This document shows positions 1 through 9,231 of a stretch of 53,499 nt of DNA, in pieces. This DNA comes from Acidimicrobiaceae bacterium (GTDB lineage: Bacteria > Actinomycetota > Acidimicrobiia > Acidimicrobiales > RAAP-2). The stretch spans positions 1 through 53,499 of the forward strand of contig PMLJ01000018.1 in NCBI GenBank assembly GCA_003158855.1. Reading direction: 5' to 3'. Every line of letters begins with the position of its first letter. The stretch's first letter is position 1. The position numbers were made by a program, and so were the translations under genes. The notes beneath the pieces are model-generated. The model saw only the letters and a program-made list of their open reading frames with translations. It did no database searches and had not been told where the DNA came from.

Positions 1-552
1 CCGCTTCTCCCTCTCCGCTTCCGCTTGGCGTGCCATTGCCCGCTTCATGGTGTCGGGCAATTGGATATCTTTCAGTTCGACCAGCGTCACGAGCACACCC
101 CAGTCAGCGGTCTGGACGTCAAGAATCTCTCGGATGTCGACGTTGATGCGATCAGTTTCGGCGAGCATCTCGTCGAGAGTGTGCTGACCGACAACCTTGC
201 GGAGCGTTGTCTGCGCAATTTGATTGATCGCCTCTTGGACGTTCTCGATAGCGATGACCGACTTCGTTGCATCGACGACGCGATAGTACGAAACGGCCGA
301 AACGTCAACGCTCACGTTGTCGCGCGTGATGATCCCTTGCGACTGGATCGGCATCGTCACAATACGAAACGAAACCTTGCGCAATACGTTGATGACCGGC
401 AAGAGGAAGACGAGACCTGGCTCTTTTTCAGCAACGACCCTTCCGAAGTGGAATACCACTCCCTTCTCGTACTGATGGACCACGTGGAGAGTCAAGGCCA
501 GAAAGACGATTACCACCACGACAATGACGAGCACGATAACCGACGCAGTCAT
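1..552 (-). CDS. Stomatin/slipin-like SPFH (band 7) membrane protein, 3' end cut by window edge
   Basis: The reading frame is open from an ATG at 552 to the window edge, giving 184 residues; the C-terminus lies outside. Residues 4-22 are a run of Val, Ile and Leu that forms one N-terminal membrane anchor. An SPFH/band 7 domain follows, with the slipin-like stretches VVFHFGRVV, GLVFLLPVI and LRKVVGQHTLDEML near residues 32-130. The visible end (RAMARQAEAEREKR) is the start of the usual charged coiled coil. The family forms oligomeric scaffolds on the cytoplasmic side of the membrane; an NfeD partner is common but would lie outside this window. AAAGGAG sits just upstream of the ATG, which supports this start. 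The family call is firm; the specific role is unknown. Confidence 0.9.
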   Translation of the reverse strand, partial: MTASVIVLVIVVVVIVFLALTLHVVHQYEKGVVFHFGRVVAEKEPGLVFLLPVINVLRKVSFRIVTMPIQSQGIITRDNVSVDVSAVSYYRVVDATKSVIAIENVQEAINQIAQTTLRKVVGQHTLDEMLAETDRINVDIREILDVQTADWGVLVTLVELKDIQLPDTMKRAMARQAEAEREKR

Positions 553-886
553 ACGGACTCTCCTTTAGAACCCTCATGTATTCCGAGAACAGGGATTCGA
601 ACAAGGGGTAACCGCATTTCACGGCTCTGCACCCGGGTCGGCTCTCGCATCACTGATTGAATGCTCATCATCACCCAACTTCTCCATGGTGGTTCAGTAC
701 GGTCAACCGCTCCACCGTTCAATTGTCACCATAGTCACTTCATCAAAACCGGGCACCAAGGAAATCTGGAACCAACTAATGGCGCAGAGTCGTCTAGGCC
801 GCCTGAGGCCAATGACTGGCGATTGTTCTGAATGAACATCTGATTTGCGTCGGAGGGCCGAGTTGATCCCGCACCTCGCTGCGACA
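553..886. other. Intergenic stretch, no gene recognised
   Basis: 334 bases between the start of the SPFH gene and the end of the SDR gene. It should hold the promoter of the SPFH gene. I see no conserved coding frame, tRNA or strong terminator. A 17-codon ATG frame on the minus strand near 620-690 has nothing to support it. Confidence 0.5.
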
Positions 887-1708
887 CTAGAAGGCGAAAT
901 CCTTATTGGGACGAATGACGATCTCAGGAATATGAACGCGACCCGGTCGGGTCACGGCGAAGTACACCGCGTCTGCGACGTCGTCGGGTCTGATCATGAA
1001 GTCGGTCAGCGCCTCTTGAGCTCCCTCGAGCACGTCGTCAGGGAGGCGCTCCCCGGGAACCACCTCGGCTTCAATTCCCGACATTGCAACAACCCCTTCG
1101 AGGATCGCCGGATCGACGTTCCGGCCAATGTTGGTGGCGACGAGGCCGGGCATGATGCTCGTGACCTGGATAGGATCCTCCAGAAGCTCCTGGCGAAGGG
1201 TGTTGGTGATCACGTTGACGGCGTGCTTGGTGGCTCCGTAGACGCCGGAGTCCGGGTTGAGCGCAGCGGCCGACGAGATGTTCACGATACTCCCATGGTT
1301 CCCCTTGGCCCTCATCGCTCGCACCGCCGCCTGGCATCCGACCAGCAGCGCCAGCACGTTAGTCTCGAGCATCAATCGCCAGTCCTCCACGTCACCTTCC
1401 GCCACCGTGTCGAGAAATGAAACCCCGGCGTTGTTGACGAAGATGTCCAGCTGACCGGTCTCGTTGACCGCGCAATCGACGAGGTTCTGCACCGAGCCGG
1501 CGTCTCTGATGTCCGCGACGACAACGGCGGCCTTTCCTCCGGCGGCGGTGATCCGCGCCGCGCTCTCCTCCAGCGCCAGCTTCTCGCGGCCGGCGAGCAC
1601 GACGAAGACTCCCTCAGCCCCGAGTCGCTCCGCGATGGCACGCCCGATCCCGCTCGACGCTCCGGTAACAACGGCGCTCTTGCCTCGAAGTCCTGGTTCA
1701 ATCGACAT
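887..1708 (-). CDS. Short-chain dehydrogenase/reductase (classical SDR)
   Basis: 273-residue classical SDR. The NAD(P) motif TGASSGIG lies near residues 14-21, NNAG near 90, and the catalytic Ser and the YGATK Tyr-Lys pair near 140-160 (VNISSAAALNPDSGVYGATK). The C-terminus has the IMPGLVATNIG segment seen in fatty-acyl or steroid-type SDRs. An in-frame upstream extension to 1786 exists, but the ATG at 1708 starts exactly at the normal SDR N-terminus and has GGAGAG a few bases upstream. The substrate cannot be told from sequence. The gene reads in the same direction as the epoxide-hydrolase-like gene upstream, with about 115 bases between, so co-transcription is possible. Confidence 0.9.
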   Translation of the reverse strand: MSIEPGLRGKSAVVTGASSGIGRAIAERLGAEGVFVVLAGREKLALEESAARITAAGGKAAVVVADIRDAGSVQNLVDCAVNETGQLDIFVNNAGVSFLDTVAEGDVEDWRLMLETNVLALLVGCQAAVRAMRAKGNHGSIVNISSAAALNPDSGVYGATKHAVNVITNTLRQELLEDPIQVTSIMPGLVATNIGRNVDPAILEGVVAMSGIEAEVVPGERLPDDVLEGAQEALTDFMIRPDDVADAVYFAVTRPGRVHIPEIVIRPNKDFAF

Positions 1709-1822
1709 GATGCTCTCCAAGTTCCAGCGGGTCCCGACAACCCAGCGTTGTCGCAGACTACACACGACCGGGGCGATGTGTAGCACCGTTGCCGTTGAGG
1801 ACCACTGGCGGAACTCAGGCCG

Positions 1823-2806
1823 CTACGAACCCGTTCGCCCTAGCGAGCGAAGGAAGTCCAACAGGGCGGCGTTGGTCTCCTTCGGCCGCTCCTGCTGCAC
1901 CCAATGCCCCGCCCCCTCGATGACGGTCGTCCCACGGAAGTCCGGGAGTGCCAACGCCATCGCCTCGGCCCCGCCGGGCATCATCGATCTCACGGGATCG
2001 AGAGAACCGGTGAGGAACCCCGCGGGCATCGAGATGGTCGAGACCGCGAGGTTCTTGCCCCGCTCCCAGTTGGCGTCCAGATTGCGGTAGTAGCTCAAGG
2101 GGCCGAAGAAGCCACCATTGGCGAAGGCGTTCGCGTACACGTCCACGTCGTGCTCGCTAATCCACTGCGGCAGATGCTCGGGCGCCGCTCGCAGGACGTC
2201 AAGCATGCCGGTCCCGTCGCGCGGGGAGAGGGGCGAGGACCCCTCGGCCATTCCCTCTCCCCCGGCGGAGTAGAGCATATTGCGCAGGAAAGTCCGCGGT
2301 GCTGCCTCGAGCTCGATCTCGGCGGGTCCCACGGGCTGGAAATACAGGATGTAGAAGAACTTGTCGGCGAAGATCGACTCAAATACTCCGATGGGCGGGG
2401 CGGGAGACTGCATCAGGGGAACGCTCATGTTGTAGATCGACGACACCCGATCAGGATGGAGTTTGCCCATCTCCCAGACCACGATGGCGCCCCAGTCGTG
2501 GCCCACGAACGCGGCTTGGCGAAGGCCGTAGTGGTCGAGCAGGCCGCACAAGTCGCCCGTGAGCTGGTCCGACCCGTACTGGGCGACATCACCCTGGGGT
2601 CTGCTGCTCAGGCCGTAGCCACGAAGATCGGGTGCCAGCGCGCGAAATCCGGCGTTGGCCAATGCCTCGAGCTGGTGCCGCCACGAATACCAGAGTTCGG
2701 GGAATCCGTGGCAGAGGACAACCGGCGGCGCATCGACCGGGCCGCAACTCGCGACGTGAAGGGTGATCCCATTGCTCGCGACCTGCTCGTGAGTGATCTC
2801 AGGCAT
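1823..2806 (-). CDS. Alpha/beta hydrolase, epoxide hydrolase-like
   Basis: 327 residues. HGFPELWYSWRHQ near residue 33 gives the oxyanion-hole HG-P motif typical of epoxide hydrolases, GHDWGA near 100 holds the nucleophile Asp, and a late GHWVQQERP holds the catalytic His. The central region is the usual cap domain. The family opens epoxides to vicinal diols, though some members are dehalogenases or other hydrolases. I chose the ATG at 2806 (MPEITHEQV) because it places the first beta strand normally and has AGGACAGGAC upstream; an ATG at 2827 and a GTG at 2860 are in-frame alternatives. The neighbour SDR could act on a diol or alcohol product, which is only inference. Confidence 0.85.
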   Translation of the reverse strand: MPEITHEQVASNGITLHVASCGPVDAPPVVLCHGFPELWYSWRHQLEALANAGFRALAPDLRGYGLSSRPQGDVAQYGSDQLTGDLCGLLDHYGLRQAAFVGHDWGAIVVWEMGKLHPDRVSSIYNMSVPLMQSPAPPIGVFESIFADKFFYILYFQPVGPAEIELEAAPRTFLRNMLYSAGGEGMAEGSSPLSPRDGTGMLDVLRAAPEHLPQWISEHDVDVYANAFANGGFFGPLSYYRNLDANWERGKNLAVSTISMPAGFLTGSLDPVRSMMPGGAEAMALALPDFRGTTVIEGAGHWVQQERPKETNAALLDFLRSLGRTGS

Positions 2807-3006
2807 CGGTCGTCCTGTCCTGGGCATCTTGCCGGATTCTTTCGATGGCGGGCCTTCCACGACGCTGCGAGGGGCAACGTCGCTGACGCTACCATCCTCG
2901 ATTCATGCTCAGTACCGGAGATCTTGCCATGGCCGACCGCTCACGCTTCTCGCCCTGGCGAGACGCCGCGCCGGGACCGAGGGAGGTCGTTCGTACCGGA
3001 CGCGGG

Positions 3007-3921
3007 TCAGGGACGAACACGGGCGCGGATAGATTCGATCCATTCACTCGCCGACCTGCGCGCCTCACTCGCCTCCTTGCGACGGTCCACCGCATCGTCG
3101 CCGGTCACGGGATACGAGCCGAGGAACTTCACGCGCGTCAGGTGGGCTTGGAGGTCGGCCAGGCAGTCCGCGACCAGATCATCTGCCACGTGACCGTCGA
3201 ACTCGATGACGAAGCAGTAGTCGCCGAGCCCGAGCTTGGTCGGACGACTCTCCAGCTTCGTCAGGTTGATGTCACGGGCGGCGAACCGTCCAAGAATCCC
3301 GTACAGCGACCCCGGCCGGTCGGCGTCCTGGAAGCAGACGATCGTGGTCCGGTCGTGCCCCGTGGGCGTCGCAACCGCTTCTCTTCCGACGACAACGAAC
3401 CGGGTGGCGTTTCCCGGATGGTCCTCGATGTCGCTCGCGACCTGATCGAGACCGAAGATCCTTCCCGCTATCGACGAGCCCACCGCCGCCCACGGCTCGT
3501 CGGACTCGGCGACCTCGCGAGCCGCCTGCGACGTGGACGTCGTCTGCTCGCTCACCACGCCCCGCAGCTTCTCGAGGAATCCCCGGCACTGGGCGAGCGC
3601 GTGGACGTAGCTCGAAACCTTGGTGATCTCCTCGAGCTTAACGCCGCGACGCGCCAGGAGATGGAGGTGGATCGGCAGGACGATCTCGCGTTCGATCAGC
3701 AAGTCGTGATCGAACACCAGCCCGTCGATGGTCGCTGAGACCGTGCCCTCGATCGCGTTCTCGAGGGGCACCAAACCCTGATCGAGCGTTCCGTTCGCGA
3801 CCAGCGCCAGGACTTCAGGGATCGAATCGCACGCCACCGTCTCCACATTCTCCAGAGTGGCGGCGGCTTCGTGCGAAAAAGTTCCTTCCGGTCCGAGGTA
3901 GCCAACTCGCGCTTGTGCCAT
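3007..3921 (-). CDS. pheA: Prephenate dehydratase
   Basis: 304 residues. Converts prephenate to phenylpyruvate in phenylalanine synthesis. The N-terminal periplasmic-binding-like catalytic domain starts with GYLGPEGTFSHEAA at residues 7-20, contains VPLENAIEGTV near 51-61, and ends with the catalytic NATRF motif at 171-175. The C-terminal ACT domain (about 190-275) has ESRP at 224-227, the phenylalanine-binding motif for feedback control. No chorismate mutase domain is fused, as usual in actinobacteria. TAACAT at 3928-3933 (minus strand) ends six bases before the ATG, so the mRNA is probably leaderless. The gene stands alone. Confidence 0.97.
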   Translation of the reverse strand: MAQARVGYLGPEGTFSHEAAATLENVETVACDSIPEVLALVANGTLDQGLVPLENAIEGTVSATIDGLVFDHDLLIEREIVLPIHLHLLARRGVKLEEITKVSSYVHALAQCRGFLEKLRGVVSEQTTSTSQAAREVAESDEPWAAVGSSIAGRIFGLDQVASDIEDHPGNATRFVVVGREAVATPTGHDRTTIVCFQDADRPGSLYGILGRFAARDINLTKLESRPTKLGLGDYCFVIEFDGHVADDLVADCLADLQAHLTRVKFLGSYPVTGDDAVDRRKEASEARRSASEWIESIRARVRP

Positions 3922-4027
3922 TAAGGGATGTTACTTCGCCCTAATGTGGCCCTCGAAGCCGTTCCATTCTGGCGAGAGGCCGTTTCGCACCTACGATGGC
4001 AACGGACCAAAATGAAGGGTTGGCGCA

Positions 4028-5395
4028 ATGGGGCACCAAATGTTTGAGTATGACGGCAAGCTCGCGAACGAGGTGTACGAGTACTGCCGTGACCGGCTGA
4101 CCCACCCAGTGCCCCTCGACTTCGGCAGCCTCTCGACGGACCCCCTGCCGAGCCTCGAAGGACTCATTCGGCGCGAGGGCAACGACGCCGAGGAGATCCT
4201 CGAGTTCTTCAAGCACCGCCTCGCCCCGCACGTCGTCTCGATCGACTCGCCCGGCTTTCTCGCCTTCATCCCGAACGCCCCGACGAAGAACTCCTTGTTC
4301 TTCGACATGGTGGTGGCGTGCTCGGGCCTCAACGGAACGAGCTGGCTCGAATCAGCCGGCGTCGTCATCGCCGAGAACCAGGCGCTTGAATTCCTCGCAG
4401 ACTTGGCCGGTATGCCCAAAGGGTCCGGTGGAGCGTTCGTGTCGGGGGGATCGATGGGCAACCTCTCGAGCCTGACCGTCGGGCGCGATCTGGGTCGCGC
4501 AAAGCATCCGGAGCTGCTGCCGCACGAGGTGCGCTTCGCCATATCCGACGACGCCCACTCGAGCATCGGCAAGGCCCTGCACGTGCTCGGCATCGAAGCG
4601 CTGATCGTCGAGGCCGACGACCACCGCCTCACACGGGCGAACCTCGAGTCGGCGCTCGCGAACGACCCCCATCCCGAAAGCGTCGTCGGCGTCGTCGCGA
4701 CGTCGGGAACAACCAACGCCGGAATCATCGACGACCTGGAGGGGCTCGGGAGTTTCGCGCGCGAGCACGACCTCTGGTTCCACGTCGACGGCGCATACGG
4801 CGGCGCCGCGCTGCTCTCGCCCACCCACCGCCACCTGCTCGCGGGCATTCGACACGCCGACAGCTTCATCGTCGATCCGCACAAATGGCTGTTCGCCCCG
4901 CTCGACTGCTGCGCGCTCGTGTACCGCAACCCGGCCGTCGCGCGCAAGGTGCTTGCCCAGCAGGCGAGCTACCTCGACGTCCTGCACGGCAGCGACGACG
5001 AGAACTACGAGTGGAACCCCTCGGACTTCGCGATCCACCTCTCGAGGCGCGCCCGTGGCCTTCCCTTCTGGTTCTCGCTGGTGACCAACGGGGTGAGGGC
5101 CTACGAGTCCGCGGTCCAGGCGGCGATCGACATCGCCGCGCGCACCGTCACGATCATCGACGAGATGGACCACGTGGAGCTCGTGCGCGAGAGCAGCCTC
5201 TCCGTCGTCCTGTACCGGCGCATCGGCTGGGAGCCCTACCAGTACAACGCGTGGAGCCAGAAGTTGCTGCGCGACCAGATCGCCTTCGTGACCCCGACGA
5301 AGTGGGAAGGCGAGACCGTGGCGCGCCTCGCGTTCCTGCACCCGGACACCTCCGAGGACCTGGTCCGCCAGATCCTCGAATCAATGCGCGACTAG
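4028..5395 (+). CDS. PLP-dependent group II decarboxylase (aromatic/amino-acid decarboxylase family)
   Basis: 455 residues. The PLP lysine is K286 in DPHKWLF, and the cofactor pocket residues sit in HVDGAYGGAAL (D254, A256) and around H177 in SDDAHSSIGKA. These mark the aromatic-amino-acid/glutamate/2,4-diaminobutyrate decarboxylase fold. The substrate cannot be assigned from motifs. GAAGGG lies about eight bases before the ATG at 4028; a second in-frame ATG five codons on is less likely. The stop overlaps the stop of the convergent ureohydrolase gene by four bases. That neighbour makes an amine-forming role plausible, but they are on opposite strands and not an operon. Confidence 0.88.
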   Translation: MGHQMFEYDGKLANEVYEYCRDRLTHPVPLDFGSLSTDPLPSLEGLIRREGNDAEEILEFFKHRLAPHVVSIDSPGFLAFIPNAPTKNSLFFDMVVACSGLNGTSWLESAGVVIAENQALEFLADLAGMPKGSGGAFVSGGSMGNLSSLTVGRDLGRAKHPELLPHEVRFAISDDAHSSIGKALHVLGIEALIVEADDHRLTRANLESALANDPHPESVVGVVATSGTTNAGIIDDLEGLGSFAREHDLWFHVDGAYGGAALLSPTHRHLLAGIRHADSFIVDPHKWLFAPLDCCALVYRNPAVARKVLAQQASYLDVLHGSDDENYEWNPSDFAIHLSRRARGLPFWFSLVTNGVRAYESAVQAAIDIAARTVTIIDEMDHVELVRESSLSVVLYRRIGWEPYQYNAWSQKLLRDQIAFVTPTKWEGETVARLAFLHPDTSEDLVRQILESMRD

Positions 5396-6402
5396 CGATC
5401 CTTCAGCAGGGGATCAGCCGGGTTTCTCGTCCTCTCGCCGCGCAGGCTCTTGCGACGCCACGCGATGCCGCCGAGCGCCTCCAGGACGACGCGGTTCGCG
5501 AGGTAGGCGGTGATCTCGGCGTGGTCGTACGGGGGCGAGACCTCCACCACGTCGACCCCGCCGAGCGGGGTCTCCATGGCGATCCTTCGAACGGCGTCGA
5601 GCAGCTGGCGGCTCGTGAGGCCACCGGGCTCCGGGGTTCCGGTTCCCGGAGCCGATCCGGGGTCGACGACGTCGACGTCCACCGAGAGGAACACCGCATC
5701 GCAGTCCATCATCGCGATCGTCATCGCCTCGTCGAGCACGGCGTCGAGCCCGCGACTCACGATCTCGCTCATCTCGAACGAGCGCATACCCTGCTCGGCC
5801 ATCCAATGGAGGGTCTCGGGTTCAGGCCAGTAGCCGCGAAGCCCGATCTGCAGGAAGCGGTCGCCGCGACAAGCCCCCGACTCGATGAGTCGCCGCATGG
5901 GTGTCCCGTGCCCGTAGAGGGACCCGAACTGGCTCTCGCCCGTGTCGGCGTGGGCGTCGAAGTGGATCACCGACACCCGCCCCCATCCCACGTGGTGCGC
6001 GACTCCGGTGACGTCGGGAAGGGCGATGGTATGGTCGCCGCCCAGGACAATCGGGATCACTCCGGCGCTGGCGACGGAGGTGACGAGCGTCTCCAACGAG
6101 GCGAGCGACTTCAGGGTGTCGCCCGACGGCATCTCGACGTCGCCGAGATCAACGACGCCGAGTTCGATCAACGGGTCGACGCCGAGGGCCAAGCTCGGGC
6201 GCATGCCGTCGTGCGGCAGGTAGTCGGCGGTGCGGATGGCCTGGGGCCCGAAACGGCATCCCGAGCGGTGCGACGTGCCGCCGTCAAAGGGGGCGCCGAT
6301 GATGACCGCTCCCGCGCCGCGCCACTCGGAGACGATGGTGGGATCGCCGGCGGGCACGCCGAGAAACGTGGCATCGGATCCGTACATGTTGCCAATTCGC
6401 AT
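5392..6402 (-). CDS. Ureohydrolase family protein (agmatinase/guanidinobutyrase type)
   Basis: 336 residues. The binuclear manganese ligands are all present: H124 in GGDHT, D149/H151/D153 in DAHADTGE, and D242/D244 in SVDVDVVDP. PGTGTPEPGG after the last motif is typical of agmatinase and guanidinobutyrase rather than of arginase. The enzyme would release urea from a guanidino compound, for example agmatine to putrescine. Homospermidine synthase and a PaiB-like regulator elsewhere in this window make a polyamine role attractive. The exact substrate needs a biochemical test, since agmatinase, guanidinobutyrase and guanidine hydrolase share these motifs. Confidence 0.88.
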   Translation of the reverse strand: MRIGNMYGSDATFLGVPAGDPTIVSEWRGAGAVIIGAPFDGGTSHRSGCRFGPQAIRTADYLPHDGMRPSLALGVDPLIELGVVDLGDVEMPSGDTLKSLASLETLVTSVASAGVIPIVLGGDHTIALPDVTGVAHHVGWGRVSVIHFDAHADTGESQFGSLYGHGTPMRRLIESGACRGDRFLQIGLRGYWPEPETLHWMAEQGMRSFEMSEIVSRGLDAVLDEAMTIAMMDCDAVFLSVDVDVVDPGSAPGTGTPEPGGLTSRQLLDAVRRIAMETPLGGVDVVEVSPPYDHAEITAYLANRVVLEALGGIAWRRKSLRGERTRNPADPLLKDR

Positions 6403-6435
6403 TGCTGTCCTTCGAAGGGGTTCCCTTCATTATCG

Positions 6436-6467
6436 CCCACGGCGCAGCGCGGCGCTCGCGCCGTGGG
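6436..6467 (-). terminator. GC-rich hairpin, terminator-like
   Basis: A perfect 10-bp inverted repeat, CCCACGGCGC at 6436-6445 and its complement at 6458-6467, with further pairing inside the loop. It lies just past the stop of the relic gene at 6473 and upstream of the ureohydrolase start. No clear U-tract follows on the minus strand, so it is only terminator-like. Confidence 0.45.
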
Positions 6468-6472
6468 CCGGC

Positions 6473-6815
6473 TCAACTCTCGATCGAGACCATCAACGAC
6501 TCCAAGCCGCGCAGCACGATGTTCGCGCGGCAGCGCACCTCCTCGTCGTGGAGTGTGGCCGAGCGGGTCCCCGAACAGGAACGGCCGCGCGTCGTTGCCC
6601 GTGGCTCGAATCTCATCGAGCTGTGCGTCGCGCCTGCGCAGCAAGGCCAGGCAGTCGGCGTATGGAGCAACCACTCGGTAGCCGCCGGGCGTAAAGTGGA
6701 CCAGGGCCGCCTCGCTGATCTCGTCGAAGAGCGGACCCGGATTGGTTGACCATCGAGGCTCCGAGGGGTCGTAATAGGCCGTTGGGGGAATGGTACCGAC
6801 TGCGAACGCCGGGGA
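6473..6815 (-). pseudogene. Frameshifted coding relic of unknown family
   Basis: Directly after the hydrolase stop at 6819 the same minus frame stays open and reads like protein (for example YYDPSEPRWSTNPGPLF, then ARPFLFGDPLGH near 6560). A shift of one frame near 6550 is needed to continue into LHDEEVRCRANIVLRGLES and a TGA at 6473. No ATG exists before the conserved-looking part; the only in-frame candidate is a GTG at 6674. I do not recognise the family. Good codon use on both sides of the shift and nonsense beyond it support a broken gene or an assembly indel. Confidence 0.5.
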
Positions 6816-6818
6816 GGA

Positions 6819-7703
6819 CTACCCAAAAGCCCTCTTGAACCCGGTGGCGAGCTCGTCGAGATGATTCGTGACGATCGAGATATGGCCCTCTTGCGGCTTG
6901 TGGGTGACCGTGACGTCGGGCACGTTGCTCGCGAGCCACGCGCCGTGCGTCGGCGGCACCATGAGGTCCTCGTCGCCGTACCAGACGGCAACCGGGACTC
7001 TGATGTCCGCGACATCGAAGCCCCACGCGCTGAAGAAGACACGGTCGTCGTCGTAGAAACCGAAGTAGCCGTTCGCGAATCCGTGCCGACACGATTTCGC
7101 CAGGCTCTCCCTCGAGGCCTCGCTCGCCAGCGCCTCCTTGTCGACGTCGGGCAGCAGGCCGCCGAAGAGCTCGATGATGTTCGCCGCGTTCGCCGTCGAG
7201 AACGCCTCGCCCGCCTTGACCATGTGGGCGTCGAAGAGCGGACCCCCGGACAATGAGAGGGCGAACTCCTCGAGGTTCTCTGGTCCCATCCCCGCGGTCC
7301 AGTCGAAGTCCACGTCGATCGGCACGACCCCCGCGAGCGACCAGGCGGCGAGGCAGCGTGGCGCATCGAGGGCTGCGCACGCGAGGGCGTGGGGCCCGCC
7401 GCCCGACCAGCCCACCGAGACGTAACGATCACGACCGAGCTCGTCAAGAACCGAACGTACGTCATCGACGACCGACGCGACGGTTCTTCCCTCGCGCCGG
7501 GTCGAACGGCCGTAACCGGCCCGCGACATCGTGACGAGGAAGAGGTCCGACGCCTCGACGACGTCCTCGAACGACGAGGCGGCAAAGATCGACCCCGGCG
7601 TGCCGTGATGGAAGAAGACGGTGTCTCCCGAGGGATCGCCGAAGGTGGCCACCTCGAGGATGCGTCCGTCAGGGCAGGTTACCGATGATTCTTGGAAACT
7701 CAT
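6819..7703 (-). CDS. Alpha/beta hydrolase
   Basis: 294 residues. HHGTPGS near residue 27 is the HG-P oxyanion region, GWSGGGPHAL near 100 is the nucleophile elbow with Ser, YGDEDLMVPP holds the acid, and the His is in EGHISI near the end. This pattern is found in proline-iminopeptidase-like and esterase-like hydrolases of actinobacteria; the substrate is unknown. The ATG at 7703 has GGAG six bases upstream and begins at the natural N-terminus (MSFQES), so the longer frame to 8111 is rejected. It is divergent from the SRPBCC gene at 7749, so both promoters share a 45-base gap. Confidence 0.85.
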   Translation of the reverse strand: MSFQESSVTCPDGRILEVATFGDPSGDTVFFHHGTPGSIFAASSFEDVVEASDLFLVTMSRAGYGRSTRREGRTVASVVDDVRSVLDELGRDRYVSVGWSGGGPHALACAALDAPRCLAAWSLAGVVPIDVDFDWTAGMGPENLEEFALSLSGGPLFDAHMVKAGEAFSTANAANIIELFGGLLPDVDKEALASEASRESLAKSCRHGFANGYFGFYDDDRVFFSAWGFDVADIRVPVAVWYGDEDLMVPPTHGAWLASNVPDVTVTHKPQEGHISIVTNHLDELATGFKRAFG

Positions 7704-7748
7704 GATCACTCCGTTCACCAAATCGCTTCTCACCCTACGCTGAAGTGC

Positions 7749-8180
7749 GTGAACCAAGAACGGACCATCAGCGCGACTCGATTCATCCCCGCTCCCTCGA
7801 AGGCGATCTTCGAGCTCTTGGCCGATCCTCGCCAGCACTGCGCGTTCGACGGATCGGGTAGCGTCATGAAGGTGCGAAAAGCCCCCGAGCGCCTCTTCCT
7901 CGGCGCGAAGTTCTCCATGGACATGAGGATCGGCATCGGGTACTTCGTGAGCAACAAGGTCGTCGTCTTCGAGGAGAACAGGTGCATCGCGTGGCACCAC
8001 TTCGCCCAGTTCATCTGGCGCTACGACCTTGAGGAGGTCCCCGGCGGTACCCAGGTCACCGAGTCGTTCAACTACGACAAGCCGTGGGGCTTGGGAATAG
8101 AACTCGTGCACAAGCCCGAAGCGAACCTCCGCGACATGGAAGCGACGCTCGAGCGGATCGAGAAGATCGCTACGGCGTGA
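7749..8180 (+). CDS. SRPBCC (START-like) family protein
   Basis: 143 residues beginning at a GTG. The order TISATRFIPAPSKAIFELLADP, a central beta-rich part and a C-terminal helix (LRDMEATLERIEKIA) is that of polyketide-cyclase/dehydrase-type SRPBCC proteins, which bind hydrophobic ligands in a helix-grip cavity. No catalytic residues can be named. The GTG at 7749 is chosen because conservation starts there; no strong ribosome site is seen. The 3' end overlaps that of the convergent DUF3048 gene by 11 bases. Confidence 0.8.
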   Translation: MNQERTISATRFIPAPSKAIFELLADPRQHCAFDGSGSVMKVRKAPERLFLGAKFSMDMRIGIGYFVSNKVVVFEENRCIAWHHFAQFIWRYDLEEVPGGTQVTESFNYDKPWGLGIELVHKPEANLRDMEATLERIEKIATA

Positions 8181-9180
8181 CCGTCAGCGGGACTCCGTCG
8201 TTCAAGAGTTCCACCCATGTCTGACCCGGACTCAGCCCGACGGTCTTGCCGTTCAACGTCTTATATGTCAACACGTCGGCCTTCGATGCTCCGCGCGACC
8301 ACGTACCGTGGACCTCTTTGCCGTCGATGAAGAAGGCGGCCTGGCCCGATCCCTGCAGGTTCGCGTATGAGGCCTCGGTGCCGATGCCATTCACGTAGTT
8401 GACCCACATGACAATGACGTTCTTTGGCGACTCACGAACTCCGTTACCCGTCACGTCGGGCTGGCCGAACAGGGTGCGGTCCCATGAGGCGGTGGTCGCG
8501 TTCCAGGTCCAGGTGACCGGATAGATGCTCGGGAACGGAACGACGAAGCGCGCGATCGATGCGCCGACGAACTTCTTGGCCGTGTCCCGGTACGAGAAGA
8601 GCTTCGGCGGCGGCGTCGGAGTGCCCTTGAAGTTGAACAACAACGGCGCAATCGCGTAGAGATTGTGCGGGGCTTGGCGCGAGGGATCGCGGAACATCGC
8701 GGCGCCGGCGCTCGATTCGTCAATCAGCTTCACCGGAGCGGTCGAAATGCTCGCCACCGCGTAGGCGGCCCCCCCGGAGTAGGCGAAGATCCCGCCTAGC
8801 GGCCACACCACCTGGGTGTCGGTGGGTCGAACCGAGCGAACGGGCCCGACCTTGCTCGGTGCGTTCGAGTTGAAGACCGCGGCCAATCGGGTGATTCCGC
8901 CGTTCACGATCTCCTCGTAGACGACGTTGGCTTGGTCGACACCCCACTGGGGCAGCGCCTCGGGAGTGTTCTCGATCTTCACCGTGAGAGCAGGCCGCGT
9001 CAGGGCGGCCCCGCCGGGGTCGGGCAGCCCGGTAAGGGGGGCAATGGGGATCGGAACCGTCGTCGTCGAGATGCTGGTGGTCGTCGTGGTGGTGGTGGTG
9101 TTCTTCTTCAGGTGCAGCCAAGCCACGAGTGCGACTCCCACGAGGACAACAGCGATGGCGAGGCTCAGTAACTTACGCAT
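8170..9180 (-). CDS. DUF3048 (YerB-like) membrane-anchored protein
   Basis: 336 residues. An N-terminal signal anchor (LLSLAIAVVLVGVALVAWL) is followed by a low-complexity Thr run near residues 28-42 and then the DUF3048 domain. Recognisable segments are RPALTVKIENTPEALPQWGV, GGITRLAAVF and VGPVRSVRPTD. The protein would sit outside the membrane; YerB-type proteins have no firmly known function. TAGTTT at 9187-9192 on the minus strand is six bases before the ATG, which suggests a leaderless message. The Thr tract is encoded by a GTG/GTC triplet-like run that could vary in length. Confidence 0.85.
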   Translation of the reverse strand: MRKLLSLAIAVVLVGVALVAWLHLKKNTTTTTTTTSISTTTVPIPIAPLTGLPDPGGAALTRPALTVKIENTPEALPQWGVDQANVVYEEIVNGGITRLAAVFNSNAPSKVGPVRSVRPTDTQVVWPLGGIFAYSGGAAYAVASISTAPVKLIDESSAGAAMFRDPSRQAPHNLYAIAPLLFNFKGTPTPPPKLFSYRDTAKKFVGASIARFVVPFPSIYPVTWTWNATTASWDRTLFGQPDVTGNGVRESPKNVIVMWVNYVNGIGTEASYANLQGSGQAAFFIDGKEVHGTWSRGASKADVLTYKTLNGKTVGLSPGQTWVELLNDGVPLTVTP

Positions 9181-9231
9181 ACGTACAAACTAGTAAGGAC
9201 GGGCCGGGCACCTCTTCATGCCACGAGGCCG

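Noticed and set aside
560-640. A T-loop-like TTCGAAT on the minus strand suggested a tRNA
   Set aside because: The flanking bases (CCTTG and CCCTG) do not pair as a T stem and no acceptor or anticodon arm can be built.
9080-9110. Triplet-like GTG/GTC tract that might be a phase-variable repeat
   Set aside because: It lies in frame as a Thr-rich linker of the DUF3048 protein; length changes would stay in frame. Not evidence for switching.
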